Shown piece after piece: positions 50,537 through 63,300 of a stretch of 64,000 nt of DNA; the stretch's first letter is position 1, and each line of letters begins with the position of its first letter. The notes beneath the pieces were generated by a model. It saw only the letters and a program-made list of their open reading frames with translations, did not search any database and was not told where the DNA came from. The DNA is from an uncultured Clostridia bacterium (lineage in GTDB: Bacteria > Bacillota > Clostridia > UBA1381), in NCBI GenBank assembly GCA_947624485.1, contig CANQKM010000006.1, positions 62,001 through 126,000 on the forward strand, in the 5' to 3' direction. Made by a program: the position numbers and the translations under genes.

Positions 50537-50649
50537 AGGCTCCCCCTTGAGGGGGAGCTGGCACGCACCGCGTGACTGAGGAGGTGACTTACACCAATGT
50601 CACCTCATCCACCGCTTACGCGGTCCCCCTTCCCCTCAAGGGGAAGGCA
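50537..50649 (+). repeat. Palindromic repeat element, left copy
   Basis: Each end carries a strong hairpin (CTCCCCCTTGAGGGGGAG and CTTCCCCTCAAGGGGAAG). Next to each is a small hairpin (CACGC/GCGTG and ACCGC/GCGGT), and the centre is GAGGAGGTGAC paired with GTCACCTC. The whole unit is therefore an imperfect inverted repeat, MITE- or REP-like. It is nearly identical to 51172-51281 and lies in the same orientation. Apparent reading frames here are not believed. Confidence 0.85.
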
Positions 50650-50738
50650 TACGAACAAGGGGAGCCAAACACAGCCTTCCCCTCGAGGGGAAGGCATACG
50701 AACAAGGGGGAGCCAAACACAGCCTTCCCCTTGAGGGG
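50644..50738 (+). repeat. Two tandem 47/48-bp repeats
   Basis: The units 50644-50690 and 50691-50738 both start with AAGGCATACGAACAAGGGG and end with the CTTCCCCT-AGGGG hairpin half. They differ by one inserted G and two substitutions. They look like partial duplications of the end hairpin of the palindromic element. Confidence 0.85.
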
Positions 50739-50800
50739 AAGGTGTCGGCGAAGCCGACGGATGAGGTGATACCGGCGGAGCCGACGGAAGAGGTGAGAAG
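50739..50800 (+). repeat. Inverted half element with duplicated small hairpin
   Basis: With the preceding CTTCCCCTTGAGGGG this is the reverse-complement form of the right half of the palindromic element. The small stem is replaced by GTCGGC-GAA-GCCGAC, followed by GGATGAGGTGA. A second short unit (CGGC-GGA-GCCG, then GGAAGAGGTGAG) repeats it. The DUF559 gene starts 17 bases further on. Confidence 0.7.
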
Positions 50801-50816
50801 TGCGAGGTGCGAGAAA

Positions 50817-51173
50817 ATGAAAACAAACCCAAACCAAAACAAAAATCTCACCAAATACGCACGAACATTAAGGAAAAACATGACCAAAGAAGAAAAACAT
50901 CTATGGTATGATTTCCTAAGAACATTATCAATACCTTTTTATCGTCAGAAAACAATAGAAAGATATATTGTCGATTTTTATTGTCCGCAGGCAAATCTTG
51001 TAATAGAGCTTGACGGTTCACAGCATTATGAAGATGACGCAAAGGCGAAAGACAATGTACGTGATGATTTTCTGAAAGATAGAGGATTAACAGTATTAAG
51101 ATATTCAAATCTTGATATAAATACACAATTCAGAAGTGTATGTGAAGATATTTTGAAACACATCACTCTATAG
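50817..51173 (+). CDS. DUF559 family protein (Vsr/PD-(D/E)XK-like endonuclease fold)
   Basis: 118 residues from ATG 50817. Upstream in-frame codons run through the repeat and are not used in this model; GAGGTGAGAAG and GCGAGG lie just upstream as possible ribosome sites. The family signature is plain: A-R-x-L-R-K-N-M-T-K-E-E-K-x-L-W near the start, then F-Y-R-Q-K-T-I-E-R-Y-I-V-D-F-Y-C, V-I-E-L-D-G-S-Q-H-Y and L-R-Y-S-N-L-D-I. The D of V-D-F and the E of I-E-L-D are the likely metal-binding residues of the PD-(D/E)XK fold. The substrate is unknown for the family. The gene is AT-rich, its TAG stop touches the right repeat, and near-identical repeats flank it, so it may belong to a mobile repeat unit. 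Confidence 0.88.
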   Translation: MKTNPNQNKNLTKYARTLRKNMTKEEKHLWYDFLRTLSIPFYRQKTIERYIVDFYCPQANLVIELDGSQHYEDDAKAKDNVRDDFLKDRGLTVLRYSNLDINTQFRSVCEDILKHITL

Positions 51174-51281
51174 GCTCCCCCTTGAGGGGGAGCTGGCGCC
51201 GTAGGCGTCTGAGGAGGTGATTTTCACAATGTCACCTCTTCCACCGCTTACGCGGTCCCCCTTCCCCTCAAGGGGAAGGCT
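51172..51281 (+). repeat. Palindromic repeat element, right copy
   Basis: Same layout as 50537-50649 and same orientation. The outer hairpins and the ACCGC/GCGGT hairpin are identical, while the other small hairpin is changed to GCGCC-GTA-GGCGT. It starts inside the TAG stop of the DUF559 gene and may also serve as its terminator. Confidence 0.85.
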
Positions 51282-51333
51282 AACCAACAACAGGCGCGAA
51301 AACGCCTTTGACATACAAAAAAAATTTAACTTG

Positions 51334-51340
51334 AAAGGAG
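51334..51340 (+). promoter_or_regulatory. Ribosome binding site for the 51349 gene
   Basis: AAAGGAG lies eight bases before ATG 51349 and fixes that start; the earlier in-frame ATG at 51217 lies inside the repeat element. I see no convincing promoter between the repeat and this site. A TTGACA at 51308 lacks a good -10 box. Confidence 0.8.
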
Positions 51341-51348
51341 TTAAATCA

Positions 51349-54300
51349 ATGAAAAAACGACTGCTTAGCGCATTACTCGCGCTTTCTATGATTTTTTCGA
51401 TAATTCCTAATTCACTGGGGGGGGGTGCTGACGGCATCTGCCAAGCAGGACACAGCCACTGAAGATGAAGTATTATATAATCTTGTAAAAGGCTTTCAGT
51501 TTAAAGTAAGCTCTACTGGAGAAGTTACAGATTTTCATGTAAAGATAGACACACAATCTATTGACGGTCAACTGGGCATCTTGATTCTCTCTAATTTTGA
51601 TATGGATGATTCTAGTACTACAGAATATGGTGATATAGTCGGTAGTTGTGAAGAGTATATGACAGGCGCAACACCGATAGACGAGGCTTTAACATGTCCG
51701 GGTGTATATTATCTATTAGATGGAACAAGCGAAAATCTAAATAAAGACACTGATTATTCACTTTCGCCCAAAAACCAAACAGAGACAAATTTTACCCTTG
51801 ACGCTATCAATGCCGTTCGAGATGGTAATGGTGTAGACGGATTTCCGGAAGGATACGAGTGTCCTATTGGTATTATATTCTATAATTTGTCCAGACAAGA
51901 GACAGATTCCTATCTTGCAACGATAAAAATAGGTGAGGACAATACAGTTACCGGCGGCGATTACGAGAGTGAACCGGCAGGAAATAAAACCATTACCGAC
52001 GTAGATCTCGACGGTGCATTTAGTGCGTTTGCAAACGGCAGCGAGCTTGCACTGACTTCGCTTACAAACGTTCAGGCAACCGTTGACAGCGTTACGGATT
52101 CAAGAGCGGTAAACGCAAATCAGACCGTAGAGTGGACAAAGAACGGAGGTCCCACGAGCGGTACGGTTACAGCCGGAGAGTATAAGGCGAAGATAACGAT
52201 TGCGCCGAATGACGGCTATGAGTTCGGCACGCTTACCCCGGAAAACATAAAGAATGTCGGCGGCAGCGGTATTGTAACATCGGTCACAAAATCGGGCAAC
52301 AGCCTTGTAATCGAGATTACATTTACCGTAGTGGAGAGCGATCAAGTAATTACGCATATAAAGGGCAATCTTACCGCTCCTGCCGTTAAGACCACGCCGG
52401 ACACGAACGCCGCCGAGGTACAGGTAGCGCCCGACGAATCATCATACGTGAACGCGAATAACACAACTCCGGAAATTACGTGGAGCGAAAACGCGACGCG
52501 GCTGGAAGGCAAGCCTGCCGCCGGCGCGGGCGAGTATACGGCAAAATTTACCGTAACGGCTCCGAACGGATATAAGTTTGATGAAGGACAAACTCCGACA
52601 GTAGTGACGCCGGCAGGAGCTAAAGAAGCGACCGCGGAAGTCAAAAATGAGAGTGAAGCGGAAGTGACCGTTACCTACAACGAAATAAAGAAAACCGCTG
52701 ACGATATCAGCGTAGACAGTATTAAGTATACCGAAGTAACGGTGGGCGGCACGTATTCAAACGCGTTCCCCGAGGTTACCATAACGTATAACGACGGTTC
52801 TACTGTCAAGGCGTCTAACAACGTCGACTATGCCAGGTATGATCTTCAAGTTGACGCTACTGCTATTCCTGAAGTAAGCGTCAAGGGCAATGTTGAAGGT
52901 ACGCAGCTTAACACAGCCAATAGATATGATGTTTATGTTGAATATATCGGCGACAAGACCGATCCGGGTGCATCACTGAGAAAGAGGATAGAAGAGGTCA
53001 ATGTTACATATGAGGCTTTGGGCGATGTAAATGTCAGCGTCAAGCTTCCGACTGTCGGTGAATTGGCTGCACAGATTAACCACGGCGACAGAGAATTGAC
53101 AGCCGTGCTTGCCGCTTCGGGCGACGGTATCAATGACGAAGAAACAACCATTGAATGGTTCAATGATCAGAACTGTGAAAGCGGTCTGGGCGATGCGACG
53201 TTCCCTTACGGCGGCGAATATTATGCAAAGATAAGCATAAGCGCGCAGGAACCGGGTTATAAATTCAACCCCGGTGCACCGCCGACCGTTACGTTCGAAA
53301 ACACGGACAGCTTACATTCATCGGAGGATAAATCGACGATTACGGCTGAACCGATATCGGTTACAGTAGATCCCGATAATCCCGCCGCGCTGACGGCTGT
53401 ATTTAAGGTTAATATGCCGAAAGCACCGAATATTGTAAGTGCTGAGCCGTCCCCGTACGACTATTACAATGATAGCCAAGACTTGAAGATTACACTCAGC
53501 AGGGATCTCATAAACGGCTTGAACGGCACGAATATACAAATAGGTACTGATAACGTTCCCGCCTCGCTTACAGATCAAAAAACTATCACGGTGACGGCTG
53601 CGGAGGTTAGGAAGTTCTTACAGCAGAAGTGGGGAACGAGTGCAGACAATCCGCTTACCGCGTCGCACGTTCAGGAAGAATGGGATATTCATATCCCGAT
53701 CGAACGCTCCGGCAATACCATTGACGGTACAGCTGCGTTCAAAGCCGTCAACACCACCCCGTATTTGACGATAGAAAAACCTGAACATGGTTCGATTGAG
53801 GTCAAGGAAACGGCAGGCTCGGGCGAAACATATACCTCAGCCGGTACATATCCGCTCAAAAAGGGCACGAGTTATACCATTACCGCAAAAGATGACGGTG
53901 ATTACAAGTTCAAGTCATGGAATGCAGGAACACCCGGAGCGGGCGACGAAGCTACTCGTACCTTCACCCCCGCCGCCAGCGGCACCTACACCGTCGGCGC
54001 AACCTTTGAGGGACCGATAGAAATGACGGTAAGTGCGGACAACGGCACGGTGACAAGCGTAAAGGAAGACGGCGACGGCGGCGAGACTATCAGTGAGGAC
54101 GGTGGTACGTATAAGATTTACCCCGGCAAAAAGTACGTTGTAACCGTTACGCCCGGTGATGATTACAAGTTTAGTGATCCGGCGTGGACTGTTGCGGATG
54201 CTACGCTTTCCGACGGTTTGGACGGCGGACAGACATCAGGTGCGCGCACCTATACCTTCACCGCCCCCGCCACCTCCTTTACCCTCACCGCTAATTTGGT

Positions 54301-57300
54301 GTTGGATACAAAGACGCTGACGATAAAGAAAACCGGCGACGGTACTATTACCGTGAAAAAAACGGACGGCAGCGAGATTAGCGGTTCTCCGGGCAGTGAC
54401 GGCATAACCACTTATGAAATCAAGAAAAGTGATTGCCCCGTTACCGTTACGGCGACAGCGGACAATGCTTATAAGCTGACAAAATTCGGCAGCGATGTAT
54501 TACCTGCGGTACAGACAAAGGACACGATATATGACGCCTATGAAAATGTGCCTGCCGATACTGTTGACGTTACATTTACCGCGAAGGTAGTTCCCGATTG
54601 GGATGATGCGCAGACATCGGATAGAGGAGCAAGACACCAGAAGAATATAACAGTCGGCGGTCTGAAATATACGCATAACAATTCTGCCGATTATACCTTC
54701 AAGGAGTACAAGATTACCGGTCCGAACGGCGATACACAAAAAGCTTCCGGTTCCGCACTCACGAGCAATACACTTACGCTTGATGATACTACGCTTGATT
54801 TGTATGATGAAGGTACATATACCGTTACGTTTACCTTCACGGACAATTTGGACAGTGGAAATTCCACTCTGGAAAAGACCATAGATCGCCAGTTTGAGAT
54901 TACCGGCGCACCGAAGGTTAGCAGCGTAACTTTGCCGTCAGGCAAGGTTCATGGCGACAATTTGGGTACGTTTGAATTTGCGCTCGATAACGGTAGTACA
55001 TATAAGTATACCGCGGGCAGCGGCTGGGATCATGAACCGCCGGAGAGCATTAAGGTAAGTGTAGGCGGTGCGAGTGTTATATCGCTGAGCGAATTTATTA
55101 CAAAGTATGTTCAGACAGGTACCATAGTGCGCTATCAGGCAAAGTCCGGCGGTGGTGATGCACATGCTACACTTTGCAATGGTGATAGTATTGCGGTAAG
55201 TATTCCGGGTACAACACCCGCAACCGCAACGCTTGAGGTCGGCCAGAAGACGGTTACGCTGGAAGTTACCAATACAAATCTTGATAAAACATACGACGGT
55301 GACAACCAAGTAAAGGCAGAGCTTACGTGGAATGCAAGCGATACTCCGATAAATGATGATAAATCTGCGCTCGGCGATACGTTTACAGATACCGACAAAA
55401 CCTCAAACGGTCTTACCGTTAATGGTACGTATCAAGGCGGTGCCAACGCGGACGAAAGTAATAATAAGACGATTAAATTTAATGTAACTAAAGATCCGTC
55501 AAAAACAGAGCTTGAGAACTACGACATTACAGTAGAAGACGGACAGGGCAAAATAAATAAAAAAGAAATCACTGTATCGGCTGAAGCGTTTAAGGAGGAT
55601 ATTCCCGAAGCGCCTTACGGTGAAGCCTCTACAGGTCAAAGGACAATACATGGTTTGAAGGACGACCAACTTGAAACAATTGACGCAAGTAGCGGTATAG
55701 ATGTTCAATATACGTATACGTATAAGAACGGAACCGATACCAACGTTGAAATTTCAAATGCGACCTCGACGAACTATACTATTATAATAAGTCCGAATGA
55801 AACTACAGGTTCACGTGCAAAGAGAACGGTACAGAGCATTGAGGTAACGCCGAAATATACAGCGACGGGCGCTTTCTATTCGTCCGACACGTTTGACGCG
55901 ACGATTACTATCAATTATACCGACGGCGGAGCTGCCGATACGTATCCGAGTATTGAGGCTGCGCTTGCGACCGATAGCAAAATCCAATCCGTAACATGGA
56001 ATGGTGTGGCAGGTGTTTCTGACGCGCAGAATACGAAACTTACCGTTGCCGGCTATAACGGAAAAACCGTTACCGCAACGGTTAAGACTGACGCGGTTGA
56101 GGCGGGCGACGTTACATCCGGCACGAGCGCAGCAATCACAGTTAAGAGAATTCCGGTTGTTGTTACGGTTATGGCGACAGATGGAATTTCAAAGACGTAT
56201 GACGGTACAAAGACGTTTACACCGGGTACGCACACGGGAACCTTGTCATACACCGCTGAGGTAGACGAGTCTGCACTAGGCGCAGCCGGTGTTGCCGTTA
56301 CTGACGACTATAACATGGGCGACGTAACCGCAACAGGTGCGACGGTTGAATTTGCGCAGGCGGATGTTTACGATAAGACATACAACGGCGGCGGTGTTCA
56401 GTATTCCGATATTGCAACGGCAGAGGAAGGCACACTTAGCGACGATACAGAGTACGAAGTTAAACAGACCGTTTCGCATATTGAAGAAGCACAGATTACA
56501 GCGCTTACTATTACGGTTAAGCAGATTGACTACATCAAATCCGTAAGAGTAGGTGCTGCCGGTGTGCGCAAAGGTCAGGCTAAGGTTGCAGCTGTTCCGG
56601 GCAGCGCGCCGCCGGAAAGTGAAGGCTACACAGCATTCGTCACTCTCAATAACGACCATGGTGAGCAGGACATTGCCAAAAAGGATAATCTGCTGTTCGA
56701 TATTAAGTACGAGTACGATGATACAAAGACAACGCATGAGAACAACAGTGCGGAGGTAACGCTTCATTCGGTTACGCTTGCGGACAGCAACACCAAGAAA
56801 GACAACTATACCTTTAAACCTCTTGAAAGCAAAGAAGATGCTAACAGTGTTGACGGTCATGGTACGGTTACGGCAGCGAATATCGAGAGTGTTAAACTGA
56901 CGCTTCCGTCGTCGCTGAATCCCTCTGACGGCAACGGTCATATGGTCTACGGTGAGGGAGAATATAAGGACTTCCAAGGCGATGACTATATCGGCTTGAC
57001 AGTTGTAATAAACTATAATGGTTCAGACGACACGGCTACATATGTATTGAAGAAAAAGGACGGCGGCAGCGAGTATGAATGGCAGGTAACCGAAACAGGC
57101 GTTGAGGGTACCATGTCCGCCGACTTCGGAAATCAGCCGTTCACGCTTAAGTGGAGCGGCGCGGATTTGGCGGGCGGAGATCCGCAGGATGTAGCTTTGG
57201 GAACTCCCTTTACATGGACGTGTGAAAAGAACGGAAGACAGCTTACCGCCGCAATAGATGAACAACACGATACAAAAACTATCAATGTAAATCCGAAGCT

Positions 57301-60300
57301 GCTGACGGTAACGCCGAAGTATAGTAATGGCAGCGACGGCACCACTCCGACAAAGAACTATGACGGAGGTTACAGTATACTTCCCGCAGGATCGTGGACG
57401 TATGAGGTAAGCAACGCTATTGCGGAAGACGGCATTGCTGTTGAGCTTGCGGAAGGTAAAAACCCCGCATATCTCAGCAAAGACGCAAGCACAGGTGATA
57501 TATCAATTAAATTCGGTGAGTCATATGATGGAAATATACATGATGACGACTGGAAGATAACAGGAACAAATAATACCAGCTACAAGATAGGCACTCTGAA
57601 TGACGCTAAGGGTAAAATCAATCCACGCCCGCTGACGCTTGTAAGTATCACAGACATTCCGTCTGTTGACCAGTTCTCAGCTCTTCACAAGTACGAGAAC
57701 GCTGTAGCGTCAAACGTAAGCGGCGGCGGTAGTCAGGCAAAAGCTAATTTTGCGGGTAGAGTGGACACACCCGAAGGTCAGGGCACAGGTCTTGTAGGTG
57801 ATGATCAGGTAAGCATAACATATGATTATACGTACACCGATACAAGTGAAGCCGGTGACGTTGAAGCGGCTGATAAGCTGACTATCGAAAATGTCAAGCT
57901 GCAAAGCGGCATAAACAACTACTCGCTTAATGATGTTGACGAAGGTACGCTTACACGAAAGGGTTCGGTAAAGGCGGCAGAAGTTACGGATGTTACTATC
58001 GAAGAGCCGACTATGTACGAGGCAAGTAAAACTGCGTATGCAGTACAGGTGGGCGATAAGTATGACTATGCCGGTCTTGAGATAACACTGCATTATAGCG
58101 GCGGCATGGATGTTACATATAAGCCGGAGACATATAAGGAGGCACCCGATAAGGGCGTAGCAACATGGACGGTAACGTATTCTGACAGACCGGGACATAC
58201 CGAAACCGGCGTGTCAACAGTGCCGTTTGAGTTGACGTGCGATCACGGCGGTCATGCTCAGGGCGAAGCGCTGAATGAAGTTACCGAAGGTCATCCCGAA
58301 TCAGGAAAGCTGCAGGTAAAAATCAACGGAGAAGAGAAAGCGACAACTACAGATACCCTCGATGTATTTCCGCGTAGAGTAACGGTAACGCCGACCGGCG
58401 ATATTTCCAAGACTTACGACGGTACGACGGATTATGCTGTGGAAAACGGCGCGATTACGTATGAACTCACAGCCGATGAGACGGCATATAACGATTCGTA
58501 CTCGCTTCCCGAGGGTATATCCGCGACGGCAGATGCGAGTGATATTAAATTTGATTCGGCAATCGCAAGCGGTAATGTTGGCGGCGCGACGAAGGTTACT
58601 ATAAATAATATCAAACTTACATCGACCGATCCTTCGTGGGAAACTGACAAAGGCAAATATCAATTTATATCAGGTGATGCCGGCGCTGACACTACTACCG
58701 CTACCATCACTCCCGCGACGATTAACAAGCGTTCGGTAACGATTACGGAAGTGCACAAGCTTCCTTCGGTAGTACAGGGTTCTACACCGACGGAACAAAC
58801 AGCCGAGAATGTGACGACGAACGAAACAAAATCGCCTTACGCGAAGGTAAGCGGCGAAACACCGGTTGCAAATCCGGGCGGCGTGAACGAGGAACTTGAA
58901 CTTACCGTTAGCTATCAGTATGAAAACACAAAAACCGTGACGGATGAGGATAAAGCAAATGTAACAATCAGCGAGGTTAAGGCTAAGACGGGTTCTAATA
59001 CCGAGAGGAATTATACCGTAACAGCTGATCCGAGTGTAACAGGTCACGGTACGGTTACGGCGGCGAACTATAGTGTTGAGGTTACAAACCCGAGCCAGTT
59101 TACCGGCGGCGGCTACGAGTTCAACGAGGACGGTCTTAATGTGGACGGTCTGACGGTTAAGCTTACGAATACCAATCCCGCCGCTTCCTCCGATACAACC
59201 ACGTATTACGCGGTTAAGGATGCCGACGGTAATATAGAGTGGCGTACGGATAAGGATAATCCCGAATCAAAGGTTGAAGTTCCGCCGTTTACGCTTAAGT
59301 GGAGCGGAGACCATGTCGGTGCAGGTACGGACGTTAAGCCCGGTATGAAGCTCCCGCCCGCGCAGTACAACGGCGCACAGCTTACCGCGACGCTGACAAC
59401 ACTGAATACCGATCCCTCAAAGCCCAGTAGCGCAAGCGGCGATAAGGTTACGGTAAATAAGAAGAAGATTGATACCGTAACGGCATCAGGCGATGATATT
59501 GAAAAGGTATATGATGGTAATACGGACGTTACTAAGCTCATCACATACGCTATACCCACAGACCAGACTATAGATGGTACACCGGCGACGCTTACGCCTG
59601 ACGTAACGGCGAAGTATGCGGATAAGAATGTTGCTGACAATATTGCAATTAAATTCACGCTCAACAATAAGACCGCTAATACCGATCCCAACTATGAGTT
59701 TGCGAGTGAGGTAACTATCGCAGATCTTACGGGTAAGATTACAAAGAGAACGGTTAACGTTACAGACGTGTATGTTCCGGGCATTACCGCAAATTCTTCC
59801 GATCCGCAGCCAACGGTTACTGTTACGGACGCGAAGGCAGTAACTACATCTAGCGGCGTTCTTACGAGCAAACAGGTTCGCGCGAATAACTTTGTGACAG
59901 GTGAAGAATCGTACTTTACATTCTCTTATACGATAACGTACAGAGACGGTGACGCGAGAGGCACATCGGGTGCGACAAATCCTGTATTTGTCACAATGTC
60001 AGGTAATACATGTGAAGCAACGCCAGAAGCTGCGGCGAATAATGTAAGCATTAACAACTATGAGATTCAGTGGACGGATGTAGAAACTAAATCAAGAAAG
60101 AGTACAGATGCTTCAAGCAGCATAGACTGGAATGCTCTGCATACGGCACAACCCGGCGAAAGCCAGTCGAGTTACCTGCTCGGTAATGTAGTGGCTGATA
60201 CGTACAAAGAGGTTTCGCCTCCGACCGATGCGGGCAACAAGATTACGTCGGAGGTTAATCCGCACAAGCATGGTGATAAGCTTGACCTTACAGGCTTGAC

Positions 60301-63300
60301 AATTAACGTAACATCAACAACTTACGGAGAATTAGAGTATAAGATTGCCGGTGAAGCGGGTGCGCAGTATTGGACGAGTGATGGTAGCAGTGAGGTTACA
60401 CTGCCCGATGGAATTGCGGTTCATATAGGAAATATTCCGATTACAACAAAGGCCGACCTTGAGAATCTTCAGGCGCACTATACCAATATGAACGGTAAGG
60501 ACATCATCTTGGAGGTAACAGGTCAACCCGCGAAAACATCGGCCAATAAGGTTGTAGTTAAGCAGGCAGAGCTTCATGTAACTGCTGACAATACCGAGTA
60601 TGATAAGTACTACGACGGCAATGATAATGTTGTCAGCAGCTTTACGCTTACACCGACAGATACGGAGCTTGTGACATTTACAAAGAACAGCTATAAGGAC
60701 CAAGTAACCGTTACAGGTACCGCGAAGTATGCAAGCGCGGATGTTGCGGGTACGGCGGCTGCACCGACACAGCAGAATATTACATTCACCTTGACACCGG
60801 GCGGAGATGATAAGGACAACTATATATTGGTTGCGCCCACAGACGTAAAGGGTAAAATCAATCCGCGTACGGTTGTTGTGAGCGAGTTCGGCGATAACGT
60901 AAAAGCGGATGACGCGACATATAACGACACGTCTTCGGCAACCGGCGAGGTTGACAACATACCGGGTACAACAGGCAGTGTAAACGGTCAGTACACGTAT
61001 ACGGCGAAATCCGAGGAAGGCGCATGGCCCATTGGTCTTGCCGCGCCTACGATTAAGGTTACATACGATTACGGCAGCCTTGTTTCAAACAGTATAGGCG
61101 AGGTAACGATTGAGAAGTCAGGCACAGTAAATAGTGATCACTTCGATGTGGAGCTTAGCCACGCAACGAATAACTTTGTACTCGACACCACGGCTGTAAC
61201 CGAGCTTAAGGGTAACGTTAAAGCCGCCGCGATAACGTCGCTTAATGTTACAAAGGGCAAGACAGATTATTACTACGGCGACAAGCTGACGGACGCAGAT
61301 CTTGCCGACCTCGAAATCACGGTAAACGGTACCGACACGTTCAGCTATTTTGCAGGCGGCGAGGTAAATCCGAAGTTTGCGCACTACGGCTTAACTCTCG
61401 AGGTTAAGAACGGCGACGGTACGACTGTAAGCGATCGCGATACCGATGTGCTTAAGAATGGTACGGCACAGGCGAAGATTACGGTTTCGGGCGGCGGACA
61501 GTCACAGGATGTTGAGCTTACCGTTAGCAAGCGTAAGCTGGTTGTTAAGGCAAGCGGTGAAGTTACGAAGGAATACGACGGAAAAACGGATGCAAACTTA
61601 ACAGATAAACTTACAATAGCGCCTAAGGAGGAACAAGGCGACGCAAGCGACGGCTACGGTCTCGCGGATGCGGATGAGGCTCTTGCTACAACTGCCGGTG
61701 GTTACACAACAGCGTTTAGTGTAACCGCGACAGAAGCAATGTACACTAAGGGCAGCGCACCTGTTAAGGACGCGTGGGTAAGCGGAGATTCGTATAATAT
61801 TACCGCTAACGTAACCCTTGGAACTACTACCGATATACCGACAGACCAGTACGAGCTTGAGCTTAAGGACGTTAAGGGTAAGATCACCCCGAAGCCGGTA
61901 ACGCTTACGCCGGTATTGCAGTATACCTACTACATAAAGAACGAAGCGGAGACTATTACGAGTGAACAGAAGTACACAGCGGACGCATTTGTAAGCGGTG
62001 AGGAAGCGTATTATAACTTTACCTATACCGTTAAGCTGTCGGCAGACACGCATAATACGGCAGGAGCCAAGTCAATCACCGCCGCGGCAGCTTTAGGTAC
62101 AGGCGATGATGCGTATAAGAGTACAACGGTTGACAGCAGTACCGCAGACGGATATGAGTGGGAAATCACGGCAACGAACGCGGAAACCTACCCGCTTACA
62201 AACTATACGTTTACAAGAGCGAATGCTTCGATAACCATCTCAAACAGAGAGTTTGATCATGCGTCAATAGTCGAAACAGACAGACATATGCAGAGGACGT
62301 ATCGCTCCGGCGATGGTGTAAACTTTAAAGATCTTGAAGTAAGAGTTTACTATAAGAATGACACGACCTTCTATACCTCGTATGTATTCGGTACAGAAAG
62401 CTGGAACAACAGCTTTGAGATTGTGAATACAGACGGCGATACAGTAGTAAGTAACGGAACTGTTCTTACAACAGCCGACGACGGTACAACGTATAAGGTA
62501 AAAATCGGTACACGCTCCGGCGGCGAAGCTGTATATACGGATAATGCGACATCTCCGATAACCGTAACGGCAAATGAGCTCAAAGTAACGGCTGTTCAAA
62601 GCGGAACACCGTCGAGACCGTACAACGGCACGGCTGACGCGAGCATGTTTGTAAAGTACGAGTTTACCGAGGATGCGAAGGCTTTGATAGCAGGTAAGAC
62701 CGTAACTATCGATAGCGATACCGCAGCGGAGGTATTCACGGATTCAAATCCGTCGTACGTGGGAGTTGATAAGCCGATAGGTATTACGGCGACCGACAGC
62801 TCGTTCACGCTCGGCGGCGCTGATGCGGCGCAGTACACCGTTAAGTGGGTTCCCCCGACAGGACTTAAGGGTACGATTGAAAAGCTCAATGTTACGATTC
62901 AGTCGCTCCCGCTTGTGAGAGCAGGTATGGACAGCGCGGCGACAAGCGGCGTCGAGGTTGAAGCTCCTTCCGCGTCGATAGGCGATGACGCAAAAACGTA
63001 CGTTGTTCTTGATCCCGGTTCCACAATGCCCGAGGCGGATAAGCAACAGTTCAGCGCGACATGGACGGCTGTATTTACGCAGGAACAGATACAATCCGGT
63101 TCTACCGACGCAGACGCTCCCATGAATTTGACGTTCAAGAAGGACGGCGACGCTGATGTATATCCGGTTGTAAAAGACAAGAGCGGCAACACAGAGCTGT
63201 TTACGGAGAACTACAACTTCACGTGGCCCGCTCCGCGCGGTATAGTTGTTCCGTCGGCTATCAGGATAAGCCATTCGGACTACACGCCTGTCACATCGGT

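Noticed and set aside
50644-50738. CRISPR-like direct repeats
   Set aside because: Only two units, directly adjacent without spacers, and derived from the neighbouring palindromic element.
50572-50769. Small open frames on both strands in the repeat cluster
   Set aside because: They translate the palindromic hairpins (Pro/Leu/Arg-rich strings) and shift with repeat units; not coding.
51308-51336. Promoter for the 51349 gene from TTGACA at 51308
   Set aside because: At 17-base spacing the -10 position reads TTGAAA, a poor match; transcription may come from elsewhere.
51217-51348. N-terminal extension of the 51349 gene from ATG 51217
   Set aside because: It starts inside the repeat element; AAAGGAG at 51334 and a typical signal peptide mark ATG 51349.
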